DNA of 64,000 nt from Allomuricauda sp. (GTDB taxonomy: Bacteria; Bacteroidota; Bacteroidia; Flavobacteriales; Flavobacteriaceae). The position numbers and the translations under genes were made by a program. The notes beneath the pieces were generated by a model. It was not told the DNA's origin. It ran no database searches and was given only the letters and a program-made list of their open reading frames with translations. Of this stretch, positions 51,936 to 60,259 are shown piece after piece; positions within the stretch are counted from its first letter, which is position 1, and each line of letters starts with the position of its first letter. The DNA is taken from NCBI RefSeq assembly GCF_013911645.1, contig NZ_JACESV010000002.1, forward strand, positions 620,001-684,000, written 5' to 3'.

Positions 51936-52700
51936 ATGCTTGAAAACAAATCCATAGGCCTCGTGCTTTCTGGGGGAGGTGTTCGCGGAATGGCGCACAT
52001 AGGTCTGATCAAGGCCATGCGCGAACACAATCTTGAAGCCAAAGTAGTGGCGGGCACAAGTGTAGGAGCCTTGGTGGGCGCACTTTACGCCAACGACAAC
52101 TCTGTGGAGGAAATGCTCGCCTTTTTTAAAGAAACACCTTTGTTTCAATATAGCTTCTTTGCCATAAAAAAGCCCGGCTTTATAGACACGGAACGCTATT
52201 TTAATATTTTTAAAGAATTTTTCCCGGAGAATAATTTTAAAAGCTTGAAGCGGCCGCTTTTTGTGGTGGCCACGGATCTATTAAAAGGAAATGAAAAAGT
52301 GTTTTACGATGGGGAACTCATAAAACCCCTTTTGGCATCGGCAGCTTTGCCACCCGTTTTTAGTCCGGTGGAGATTGATAATGTGCTTTATGCAGACGGG
52401 GGCATCATGAACAATTTTCCAAAGGAATACGTGGATCACCTAACGGATTTTATTATAGGGAGCAACGTATCTATAACCGCACCTCTGGAAAAGAAAGATT
52501 TGCGAAACTCCTTTCAGCTTACGGGAAGGGTCACCAGTTTAATGATCCATGCTTCAAACAATGAAAAATTGCACCAATGCGACCTTTTTATCGAACCAAA
52601 GGAATTGGATTCGATTGGGGTATTGGACAAAAAAGGTATCGAAAACGCCTTCAACATTGGGTATGAGCATGGCAGTAGGGCCTTGGAAAAATTTTTGTAA
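51936..52700 (+). CDS. Patatin-like phospholipase (RssA/YchK-type)
   Basis: A 254-residue serine hydrolase. The oxyanion glycine motif is LSGGGVRGMAHIGLIKAM at about residues 10-27, the nucleophile Ser is in AGTSVGALVGAL (~38-49), and the catalytic Asp is in LYADGGIMNNFP (~150-161), so the Ser-Asp dyad is complete. No signal peptide is seen, so it is probably cytoplasmic or inner-membrane associated. It is followed by a repeat region. Confidence 0.93.
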   Translation: MLENKSIGLVLSGGGVRGMAHIGLIKAMREHNLEAKVVAGTSVGALVGALYANDNSVEEMLAFFKETPLFQYSFFAIKKPGFIDTERYFNIFKEFFPENNFKSLKRPLFVVATDLLKGNEKVFYDGELIKPLLASAALPPVFSPVEIDNVLYADGGIMNNFPKEYVDHLTDFIIGSNVSITAPLEKKDLRNSFQLTGRVTSLMIHASNNEKLHQCDLFIEPKELDSIGVLDKKGIENAFNIGYEHGSRALEKFL

Positions 52701-52812
52701 GCCCCCTATTCCCCGATTTTGTTGTTCAGCTGCTCAGTTGTTGAATTAGTACATCCCGTATTTCGCCCACTGTGCTGTTGACAAGGTTCAAGTGTCAAGT
52801 ATTAAGTTCAGA

Positions 52813-53002
52813 GTTCAGAGTTAAGAGTTATTGGATTATTGAGTTACTGCAAACTGCCACTGCCGACTGCGTACTTCCGACTTCGGACATCGTGCATCAA
52901 GCATCAAGCTCAAGTTCAAGTTCAGAGTTAAGAGTTATGAGTTACAAAGTTATTGAGTTACTGCAAACTGCCACTGCCGACTGCGTACTTCCGACTTCGG
53001 AC
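52813..53002. repeat. Duplicated intergenic repeat, 48 bp identical core
   Basis: A unit beginning GTTCAGAGTTAAGAGTTA and ending CTTCCGACTTCGGAC occurs twice (52813-52888 and 52920-53002). The last 48 bases of each are identical (52841-52888 and 52955-53002, 114 bases apart). ACTGCC-type and CATCAAGCATCAAG short motifs lie around it. Such low-complexity repeats are common between genes in Flavobacteria; no protein is supported here. Confidence 0.75.
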
Positions 53003-53003
53003 G

Positions 53004-53039
53004 TTTCGACTTTAGTTTATCCTGAGCATAGCCGAAGGG
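53004..53039. repeat. TATCCTGAGCATAGCCGAAGG-type half element
   Basis: TTTCGACTTTAGTTTATCC followed by TGAGCATAGCCGAAGGG is one arm of a widespread intergenic inverted repeat (TTCGACTACGCTCAG...CTGAGCGTAGTCGAA). The other arm is degenerate here. It directly follows the second copy of the duplicated repeat. Confidence 0.45.
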
Positions 53040-53119
53040 CTCAACGTGACATTTCGGACTAAGTTATTGGTCCAGCAACCCGAAACGGACACCCGACATC
53101 GGGCTTCTGACATCGAGCA

Positions 53120-54166
53120 TCAAACATCGTCGTAATCCACCTTGATTTTTGATGTGATGGGATGCGACTGACAGGTCAAAACAAAACCTTCTTCGATTTC
53201 ACCATCGGTAAGGATTTGATTCTTTACCATTTCCACTTTTCCTTCGGTCAAGCGGGCAATGCAGCTACTGCAAACACCACCTTGGCAAGAATAAGGAGCG
53301 TCTATATCCTGTTTTAAAACAGCATCGAGGACCAATTCTTTTTTATCCATCACAAAAGTGAAGGTCTCATCATCCAAGATTACCTCCACCTGGGTCTTGC
53401 CTTCTAATGTTCCGGCAAGTTCATCTTCGGTATCATCGCTCGTGAAAAGCTCAAAATGGATTTTTTCTTCGGAAACACTGTTTTCTTTAAGTGTAGCGGA
53501 TACTTGTTGGATCATATCTTCGGGTCCGCAGAGGTAGAAAGCATCAAACTCAGTCCCCTTGAACTTGTTTTTGAGCACAAAGTTTACGGTAGATCGTTCA
53601 ATCCTACCAAAAAGGGCGTCTTCCTCATGGGACCTACTGTATACATATTGCACAAAAAAGCGGTCGCCATATTGTTCCTTTAGCGACTGTATTGTTTTAA
53701 AATACATGGTCTCTTCGGGCGATTGGTTACCAAATACCAATACAAAGGTATTTTCCGGGTTGTTTTCCAAAACGGTTTGGGCAATGCTCATGATCGGCGT
53801 AATACCACTGCCGGCAGCGAACGCGGCAATTTTTTTTGGAGAGGTTTCATCAAAAACAAAACGGCCTTCTGGAACCATTACCTCTATGGTATCACCGACC
53901 TTTAAATTCTCGTTGGCATATACGGAAAAGGTGCCGCCTTCCATCTTTTTGATGCCTACCGTTAATTTTCCAGAGGATGGCGGTGTGGAAATGGAATAGG
54001 CCCGGCGTAGTTCCTGTCCGTTCAATTTATGTTTTAAGGTAATATACTGTCCAGCTTTGAAACGATAAGCTTCTTTAAGATTTTCTGGAACATCAAAAGT
54101 AAGGGCCACGGCATTGGGAGTCAATTGGTCCACCGCGGCTATGGTTAAAGCATGAAAATGGCTCAT
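53120..54166 (-). CDS. PaaE-like ferredoxin:NADP+ oxidoreductase
   Basis: A 348-residue flavo-iron-sulfur protein. An FAD domain (KAGQYITLKHKLNGQELRRA, YSISTPPSSG), an NAD(P) domain (KIAAFAAGSGITPIMSIAQT, FYLCGPEDMI) and a C-terminal plant-type 2Fe-2S ferredoxin domain with Cys in YSCQGGVCSSCIARLTEG and VLTCQSHP (~residues 292-335). The layout is that of PaaE, but no phenylacetate genes are nearby, so the partner oxygenase or desaturase is unknown. It is divergent from the DUF5687 gene. Confidence 0.88.
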   Translation of the reverse strand: MSHFHALTIAAVDQLTPNAVALTFDVPENLKEAYRFKAGQYITLKHKLNGQELRRAYSISTPPSSGKLTVGIKKMEGGTFSVYANENLKVGDTIEVMVPEGRFVFDETSPKKIAAFAAGSGITPIMSIAQTVLENNPENTFVLVFGNQSPEETMYFKTIQSLKEQYGDRFFVQYVYSRSHEEDALFGRIERSTVNFVLKNKFKGTEFDAFYLCGPEDMIQQVSATLKENSVSEEKIHFELFTSDDTEDELAGTLEGKTQVEVILDDETFTFVMDKKELVLDAVLKQDIDAPYSCQGGVCSSCIARLTEGKVEMVKNQILTDGEIEEGFVLTCQSHPITSKIKVDYDDV

Positions 54167-54286
54167 GTAAAGAATTTTGCTGCAAAATTAAGCATTACAC
54201 TCCTTTTGAGCAGCTATTTTTATAAAAAGCGTACCTCTTCTGTAACAAATCCAATAAATTGGACACCAACTAAAAAAACGCCAACC

Positions 54287-55756
54287 ATGCTCAAACATTT
54301 TATTGGACTCCAGTGGAAGTCATTTTTTAGGTCAGCAAGTTTTAAGACAGAGATTTGGTTTAAGATTTTAATGGCCTTGGGAGCACTATACTTTATTGTT
54401 GTGTTCCTGGGAATGGGCGTTGGGGCCTATTTTATTATCGAGGACATGGAAATCGGCGATCCGTTGCGGGTGGTCAATCGGTTTATGGTTTACTATTTTG
54501 CCTTTGATCTTGTATTTAGGTACATGCTGCAAAAAATGCCAGTAACCAATATTAAACCTTTGTTGTATTTGCCCATTAACAAAACCAAGGTTGTCAATTT
54601 TTCGCTGGGTAAAACCGTAATCTCGTTTTTTAACATAGCCCACGCGTTCTTTTTTATTCCCTTTAGTATTGTGTTGCTGGTTGAGGGATATCCACCAATA
54701 CAGGTTATCGGATGGCATTTGGCTTTAATGGCCCTTTTTTACTGTAACAACTTCCTCAATGTTATGGTAAACAACAAAAATGCTGTTTTTTATGTGTTTG
54801 CCGTATTGTTTATTCTGGCCGGAGCCTCCCAGTACTACCAATGGTTTGATATTACCGTTTATACCCAACCCATATTCGATTTTTTCTATGACATGCCATG
54901 GACGGCCATAATTCCTTGGTCGGTTTTGTTGGGAATGTACTACGGTGCTTTCTCCTATTTTAAAAAGCATATGTATCTGGATGGTGGTCTGGCCAAAAAA
55001 CAGACCGAGGCCAAAACAGAGAACTTGGAATGGCTAGATCGCTTTGGCAATCTGGGCACCTTTTTAAAGAACGACATCAAACTGATCAAGCGGAACAAAA
55101 GATCGCGAACGGCGGTGCTCATGGGCTTCTTCTTTATATTTTATGGATTGCTCTTTTTTACGGGTGCCCTCGAAGTATACGACGGGCCTTTTTGGAAAAT
55201 TTTTGCGGGGATTTTTGTTACAGGAGGGTTCCTCTTTAGTTTTGGGCAGTATGTGCCCAGTTGGGACAGTAGCTATTATCCTTTGATGATGAGCCAGAAC
55301 ATCAAGTACCGCGAGTACTTGTCATCCAAATGGTATTTGGTGATCATTGCGACCATCATCTCCACCATTTTGGCCACCTTTTATATCTATTTTGGATGGG
55401 AGGCCTATGCTGCGGTATTGGTAGGTGCCATTTACAATGTTGGAATAAACAGTTACTTGGTACTTTGGGGCGGGGCCTATGTAAAAACCCCGATCGATCT
55501 CACCTCCAACAAAAAGGCATTTGGCGATAAACAGGCATTCAATGCCAAGACACTCCTGCTCACTTTGCCCAAATTGGTATTGCCGATGGGGATTTATGCC
55601 ATTGGTCATTTTTTGATCAACCCGACCGCAGGATACGTTTTTGTGGCCGTTTTCGGTTTACTTGGATTTGTGTTCAAGAAAAAGGTGTTCACCATGATCG
55701 AGGGCATCTACAAAAAAGAAAAGTACAAAACATTGCAAGCATACAAACAGAAATAA
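54287..55756 (+). CDS. DUF5687 family ABC exporter permease
   Basis: A 489-residue protein with 10-12 membrane segments. The ATG at 54287 begins MLKHFIGLQWKSFFRSASFK, the usual start; the upstream extension to 54152 is unlikely because it overlaps the divergent gene. A TEAKTENLEWLDRFGNLGTF loop in the middle and GQYVPSWDSSYYPLMMSQNI are typical of DUF5687. The ATPase follows after 22 bases; together they form an exporter of unknown substrate. Confidence 0.85.
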   Translation: MLKHFIGLQWKSFFRSASFKTEIWFKILMALGALYFIVVFLGMGVGAYFIIEDMEIGDPLRVVNRFMVYYFAFDLVFRYMLQKMPVTNIKPLLYLPINKTKVVNFSLGKTVISFFNIAHAFFFIPFSIVLLVEGYPPIQVIGWHLALMALFYCNNFLNVMVNNKNAVFYVFAVLFILAGASQYYQWFDITVYTQPIFDFFYDMPWTAIIPWSVLLGMYYGAFSYFKKHMYLDGGLAKKQTEAKTENLEWLDRFGNLGTFLKNDIKLIKRNKRSRTAVLMGFFFIFYGLLFFTGALEVYDGPFWKIFAGIFVTGGFLFSFGQYVPSWDSSYYPLMMSQNIKYREYLSSKWYLVIIATIISTILATFYIYFGWEAYAAVLVGAIYNVGINSYLVLWGGAYVKTPIDLTSNKKAFGDKQAFNAKTLLLTLPKLVLPMGIYAIGHFLINPTAGYVFVAVFGLLGFVFKKKVFTMIEGIYKKEKYKTLQAYKQK

Positions 55757-55778
55757 CACACCATTAATAAAAAAATAC

Positions 55779-56474
55779 ATGATCACAGTTCATAATTTAA
55801 CCAAGATTTACGGAGAGCAGACCGTTTTGAACATTGAACAACTGGAAATCCCCAAAGGCCAAAGTTTTGGTCTGGTCGGGAACAACGGAGCGGGAAAAAC
55901 AACCCTTTTCAGTCTGTTGTTGGATTTGATTCAGCCCTCAACCGGGCACATTGTCAACAAAGATGTGCAAGTAGACCAAAGCGAAGCTTGGAAACCGTTT
56001 ACTTCGGCATTTATTGATGAGACCTTTTTGATAGGCTACCTAACTCCCGAAGAGTATTTTTACTTTATCGGGGAACTGCGCGGCAGAAACAAGGCCGATG
56101 TGGATGCCCTACTGGCCAATTTCGACGATTTCTTCCATGGGGAAATATTGGGCCAGAAAAAGTATTTGAGAGATCTTTCCAAAGGAAACCAAAAGAAAGT
56201 GGGCATTGTGGCCAGCTTTATTGGCAACCCCGAAGTAGTGGTCTTGGACGAACCCTTTGCCAATTTGGACCCGACCACCCAAATTCGGTTAAAGGGAATC
56301 ATCAAGGATTTGGCGGCCAAAGAAGGGGTCACGGTATTGGTTTCCAGTCACGATTTGATTCATGTTACCGAAGTCTGCGAACGTATCGTGGTGCTCAACA
56401 AAGGCGAAATCGTGAAAGACATCCATACCTCTGCGGAAACCATGAAGGAGCTCGAAGCTTTCTTTGCCGGTTGA
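55779..56474 (+). CDS. ABC transporter ATP-binding protein
   Basis: A 231-residue ATPase with Walker A GNNGAGKTTLFSLLLDL (~residues 34-50), signature LSKGNQKKVGI (~132-142) and Walker B EVVVLDEPFANLDPTTQ (~150-166), then the switch His in SSHDL. All catalytic residues are present. It pairs with the upstream DUF5687 permease. Confidence 0.95.
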   Translation: MITVHNLTKIYGEQTVLNIEQLEIPKGQSFGLVGNNGAGKTTLFSLLLDLIQPSTGHIVNKDVQVDQSEAWKPFTSAFIDETFLIGYLTPEEYFYFIGELRGRNKADVDALLANFDDFFHGEILGQKKYLRDLSKGNQKKVGIVASFIGNPEVVVLDEPFANLDPTTQIRLKGIIKDLAAKEGVTVLVSSHDLIHVTEVCERIVVLNKGEIVKDIHTSAETMKELEAFFAG

Positions 56475-56507
56475 TGTTTGAAAAGCATCGCCAAAAATTC
56501 TTGCATT

Positions 56508-56572
56508 TTATCGATAAGCCTTATAATAATCCGCTCATTTTTGAGTTTAAGGTTACACAAGATTATCGATAA
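56508..56572. promoter_or_regulatory. Two TTATCGATAA palindromes upstream of sprE
   Basis: The 10-bp palindrome TTATCGATAA occurs at 56508-56517 and 56563-56572, 55 bases apart. The second overlaps the start of the sprE -7 motif. This is a candidate operator pair for an unknown regulator. Confidence 0.4.
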
Positions 56573-56577
56573 TTTTG
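56570..56577 (+). promoter_or_regulatory. -7 promoter motif overlapping the predicted sprE start
   Basis: TAATTTTG fits TAnnTTTG. Its last three bases are the TTG that opens the sprE reading frame, so promoter and start codon cannot both be used from one transcript. Confidence 0.45.
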
Positions 56578-59106
56578 AAGCTTCATCACACATTTTTAGG
56601 CGCCATGGTTTTGGGAGGACTTGCATTCAATGCATGTTCCACCAAAAAAGATAAATTCATCAACCGAAATTGGCACGCACTCAACACCGAGTACAACACC
56701 TTGTACAACGGTAATTTGGCCTTTCAACAAGGATTGGAAGAAATCAATGCCACGTATCGTGACGATTATTGGGAAATTCTTCCCGTGGAGCGCTTAAAGG
56801 TCACCGACGAGATAAAACTAGACTCAGAGGACAACAACCCCAACTTCCTTATTGCCGAGGAAAAGGCCACCAAGGCCATCCAAAAGCACAGCATGGACAT
56901 TAAGGACGAGGAACGAAACCCTCAAATTGATGAAGCATTCCTTCTGCTCGGGAAGTCCCGCTATTTTGACCAACGCTACATACCGGCTTTGGAATCCTTC
57001 AATTATATCCTAAGAAAATATGTGGAGAGCGATAAGCTGAACGAGGCAACCATTTGGAGGGAAAAAACCAACATGCGGCTGGACAATCCCGAAGTGGCCA
57101 TTAAAAACCTGAAGCGCCTCTTTAAATACGAAAAACTGAAGGACCAGGAATATGCCGACGCCAATGCGGTTCTCGCCCAGTGCTACATCAACTTGAACGC
57201 TCCCGATACGGCCATTCAAAAATTGAAGCTATCCCAGGCCTACACCAAAAAGAACCCAGAGAAGGGAAGGTACCTTTTTATAATCGGACAGTTGTACGAT
57301 CAATTGGGCCATAAGGATAGCGCCAACTACGCTTACAACAAGGTGATTGAACTCAACCGTAAATCACCAAGGGTGTACATGATCAACGCACACCTAAAAA
57401 AAATCCAGAACACCGAACTTACGGAGGCCAATAGGGAAGAAATGCTGGAATACCTTACGGATTTGGAGGAGAATAGGGAGAACAGACCATTTCTGGACAA
57501 AATTTACCGTCAAGTGGCCCAGTACCACATGGCCTACGAATCGGATAGTTTGGCCTTGGCCTATTACAACAAATCGATACAAGCTACGCAGGGAGAGCGC
57601 AAATTGAATGCACTGAACTATCAGAGTTTGGCGGATTATTATTTTGATGAGGACGCGTACAGGATGGCAGGTTCTTATTATGACAGCACCTTGACCAACC
57701 TGAACGAAAACACACGGAAGTACCGGAGTATTAGTAAAAAGTTGGACAACCTCGAGGATGTTATCAAATACGAAGATATTGTACAGCATGCCGATAGCGT
57801 AATTACCTTATACCAGATGCCCGTAGCGGAACGCAAGGCCTATTTTGAGGATTTTATCGCTGAAATGAAGCGTAAGGAAGAGGCCGAAGCAGAGAAACAA
57901 CAAGAACGTACCAATGCTGGGTTTGCTACGTTTGCTGACAGCAAGGGAGGAAAAGAAAATCAGGGCAAGTTCTATTTTTATAACATTACCAGTTTGGGCC
58001 ATGGCAGAAACGATTTTAAAACCCGTTGGGGTACAAGGTCTCTTGAAGATGATTGGCGATGGAGCAATAGATCAAAAACCTTGGTTTCCGAGGCAACGGG
58101 CGAAGAGGTTGCAGGCAATGATGAGGTCTTGACGGAAGACCAAAAGTATTCCGTAGATTATTATTTGGAACAAGTACCGACCGATATGACCGTTATTGAT
58201 AGTTTAAAGGGAGAACGCAACTTTGCCAACTATCAATTAGGGTTGATTTATAAGGAGAAATTTAAGGACAATATGCTGGCAGCCGCCAAGTTGGAACGCG
58301 TACTTTCCTCAAACCCCGAAGAACGTTTGATACTCCCATCAAAATACAACCTATACAAGATTTACGAAGAATCGGGCAGCCCTTTGGTTATGGATATGAA
58401 GCAGAACATCATCACCAACCATCCCGATACACGCTATGCCGAGATTTTATTAAACCCGCAAGCAGTTCTCGACGGAGATTCGGACAGCCCCGATGCCAGA
58501 TATGCAGCTTTGTTCAAACAATACCAAAAGCAAGAATTTTTAAGGGTGATCACGCAATCCGAGGAATACATCAACAAATTTACGGGCGACCCCATTGTGC
58601 CCAAGTTTGAAATGCTGAAAGCGAATGCCATTGGTCGTTTGCAAGGATTTGAGCCCTTTAAGGAAGCCTTGAACTATGTGGCGCTCACCTACCCCAACAA
58701 CCCCGAAGGGAAAAAGGCCCAGCAAATGATAGACGAGCAACTGCCCAAACTGGAGAACAAAGAATTCTCACCAGAAACAGGTTCCACGGGCGCAGGAAAC
58801 TGGAAGGTAGTCTTTCCCTTTACCATTAGAAATGATGAAAAGGCCACCAAACTTAAAGAGCGTTTGGCAGAAGTAATCGAAGAATTGAATTACAAGAACA
58901 TTGTTTCCAAGGATATCTATAATCTGGAAGATGAATTTGTGGTGGTACATGGTTTTCCCTCCAAAGATTTTGCCCTAGGCTTTGCCGAGCTTATAAAAAA
59001 CAATAGGGACTACCTTATTAAAGATGAGAATTTTGTAATTTTATCAGATAATTACAAAATCATCCAAGTCCATAAGAACTTAGAATCATACAAAGCACAA
59101 TTTTAA
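56575..59106 (+). CDS. sprE: Type IX secretion / gliding lipoprotein SprE (PorW-like)
   Basis: An 843-residue lipoprotein: signal KLHHTFLGAMVLGGLAFNAC, then STKKDKFINRNWHALNTEYN, the conserved SprE/PorW opening, and many TPR helices (for example AFLLLGKSRYFDQRYIPALE and YANAVL-like repeats, residues ~110-440). A second tetratricopeptide block lies at ~560-740. SprE is needed for gliding and T9SS in F. johnsoniae. The start is uncertain: the frame is closed at 56548; TTG at 56575 gives a good signal peptide but lies in a -7 motif, and the next ATG is 56605. The bactofilin gene follows after 21 bases. Confidence 0.87.
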   Translation: MKLHHTFLGAMVLGGLAFNACSTKKDKFINRNWHALNTEYNTLYNGNLAFQQGLEEINATYRDDYWEILPVERLKVTDEIKLDSEDNNPNFLIAEEKATKAIQKHSMDIKDEERNPQIDEAFLLLGKSRYFDQRYIPALESFNYILRKYVESDKLNEATIWREKTNMRLDNPEVAIKNLKRLFKYEKLKDQEYADANAVLAQCYINLNAPDTAIQKLKLSQAYTKKNPEKGRYLFIIGQLYDQLGHKDSANYAYNKVIELNRKSPRVYMINAHLKKIQNTELTEANREEMLEYLTDLEENRENRPFLDKIYRQVAQYHMAYESDSLALAYYNKSIQATQGERKLNALNYQSLADYYFDEDAYRMAGSYYDSTLTNLNENTRKYRSISKKLDNLEDVIKYEDIVQHADSVITLYQMPVAERKAYFEDFIAEMKRKEEAEAEKQQERTNAGFATFADSKGGKENQGKFYFYNITSLGHGRNDFKTRWGTRSLEDDWRWSNRSKTLVSEATGEEVAGNDEVLTEDQKYSVDYYLEQVPTDMTVIDSLKGERNFANYQLGLIYKEKFKDNMLAAAKLERVLSSNPEERLILPSKYNLYKIYEESGSPLVMDMKQNIITNHPDTRYAEILLNPQAVLDGDSDSPDARYAALFKQYQKQEFLRVITQSEEYINKFTGDPIVPKFEMLKANAIGRLQGFEPFKEALNYVALTYPNNPEGKKAQQMIDEQLPKLENKEFSPETGSTGAGNWKVVFPFTIRNDEKATKLKERLAEVIEELNYKNIVSKDIYNLEDEFVVVHGFPSKDFALGFAELIKNNRDYLIKDENFVILSDNYKIIQVHKNLESYKAQF

Positions 59107-59127
59107 TCCCCAAAACCCTAGAACACA

Positions 59128-59547
59128 ATGTTTTCTGACAACAAAAAACCTCGACCTATGAATGAATTTGGCGGACAGCCCAATAGAATTGAAAAAAACA
59201 CCAAAATTAAGGGCGAGATTACCTCCGAAGCCGATTTTAGGATAGATGGCAAATTGGAAGGCGATGTTACCACATCCGGCAAAGTGGTTATAGGAAAAGA
59301 TGGCTACATCAACGGAAAAGTAGAATGTGTGAATGCAGATATTGAAGGGCGGTTTAATGGAGAACTTATTGTGAAGGATTTACTTTCCTTAAAATCCTCT
59401 GCAACTATTGAGGGTACCGTAAGCGTGGCAAAATTGGCAGTGGAGCCCGGAGCTACATTTAATGCTGCCTGTACCATGGGCAAAGCAGGTGCTACAGCTA
59501 CCAAACCGGAGTCCATAAAGAAAAATGAGCCAGCAAAAGCCTCCTAA
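59128..59547 (+). CDS. Bactofilin (polymer-forming cytoskeletal protein)
   Basis: A 139-residue protein. The central right-handed beta-helix (~residues 22-115) has repeats such as TKIKGEITSEADFRIDGKLE and SGKVVIGKDGYINGKVECVN, the bactofilin pattern, flanked by disordered ends. Bactofilins form filaments on the membrane. The stop overlaps the atpZ start by 23 bases. It lies between sprE and the ATP synthase genes. Confidence 0.9.
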   Translation: MFSDNKKPRPMNEFGGQPNRIEKNTKIKGEITSEADFRIDGKLEGDVTTSGKVVIGKDGYINGKVECVNADIEGRFNGELIVKDLLSLKSSATIEGTVSVAKLAVEPGATFNAACTMGKAGATATKPESIKKNEPAKAS

Positions 59548-59755
59548 CAAACATAAAAAAACAATAAACACAGCAGCCCGTTTGTCTGGTTCGGCCATTC
59601 AAATGGGCGTTGTTATTTATTTGGGCGTGTGGGGCGGAAAGTGGCTCGACGGCCATTTTGATACCGAAAAAGTGTTCTTGCCCATCTGTACAATAGTGGC
59701 CGTTGCGATTTCCATATATTTGGTGACTCAACAACTGAAAAAAATCAACGATTGA
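59525..59755 (+). CDS. atpZ: AtpZ/AtpI-family ATP synthase accessory protein
   Basis: A 76-residue protein with a basic N-terminus and two membrane helices forming a hairpin (SGSAIQMGVVIYLGVWGGKW and VFLPICTIVAVAISIYLV). AtpZ/AtpI proteins help c-ring assembly or Mg/Ca transport. It starts inside the bactofilin gene and overlaps the next gene by 4 bases (TTGA), so these genes are coupled to the atp operon. Confidence 0.85.
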   Translation: MSQQKPPNKHKKTINTAARLSGSAIQMGVVIYLGVWGGKWLDGHFDTEKVFLPICTIVAVAISIYLVTQQLKKIND

Positions 59756-60141
59756 AAATCAGGTCTTACCCGATTGTTTTTATTTTAACTCTGTTTGTGG
59801 GGTTATTTGTTTCTTTCTTTTCCCAATCTTGGCTTTTGGAAAACAATGGTCATGACCCTTCTTCTTTTCAACTTGCAAAGAACTATGTGCTCAACGCAAT
59901 AATGGCCTTGATCGTATTTTTTGCCATTTACATCTTTAGGAACAAATACCGGGATTTGCTTGGTTTCTTTTTTTTGGGAGGCAGTCTTTTAAAATTTGCA
60001 CTTTTCTTCATTTTTCTATACCCTGCCTTTAATCAAGACGGTGCATTGGAGCGTTTGGAGTTCCTTGCGTTTTTTGTTCCGTACGGATATGCACTTGCCC
60101 TGGAAACCTTCTTTTTGGTGAAACTGCTTAATACTGTGTAA
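59752..60141 (+). CDS. Small membrane protein upstream of atpB (DUF6168-like)
   Basis: A 129-residue protein with four hydrophobic segments (IVFILTLFVGLFVSFFS, AIMALIVFFAIYIF, FFFLGGSLLKFALFFIFLY, and a C-terminal FFVPYGYALALETFFLVKLL). The start is a TTG overlapping the atpZ stop. I recall this as DUF6168 in Flavobacteria; its place is that of the AtpI-like small subunit gene in other bacteria. Confidence 0.68.
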   Translation: MKIRSYPIVFILTLFVGLFVSFFSQSWLLENNGHDPSSFQLAKNYVLNAIMALIVFFAIYIFRNKYRDLLGFFFLGGSLLKFALFFIFLYPAFNQDGALERLEFLAFFVPYGYALALETFFLVKLLNTV

Positions 60142-60219
60142 CAAAGCGGTGAAATCAACCCGAAAAAGCAAAGAAAAAAATAATACTCAAAAAAGCTTTT
60201 TTCTTTTGAAGGAGGAATG

Positions 60220-60227
60220 TATTTTTG
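60220..60227 (+). promoter_or_regulatory. -7 promoter motif upstream of atpB
   Basis: TATTTTTG matches TAnnTTTG, 32 bases before the atpB ATG at 60260, so atpB onwards may be transcribed separately from sprE-atpZ. Confidence 0.5.
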
Positions 60228-60259
60228 CACCAATTTTTGAGGACCCATAGTCGGATCAT

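Noticed and set aside
52772..53062. Open reading of ~96 codons across the 52.8-53.0 kb repeats
   Set aside because: It consists of two translated copies of the same DNA repeat (ELLQTATADCVLPTSD twice) and has no independent support.
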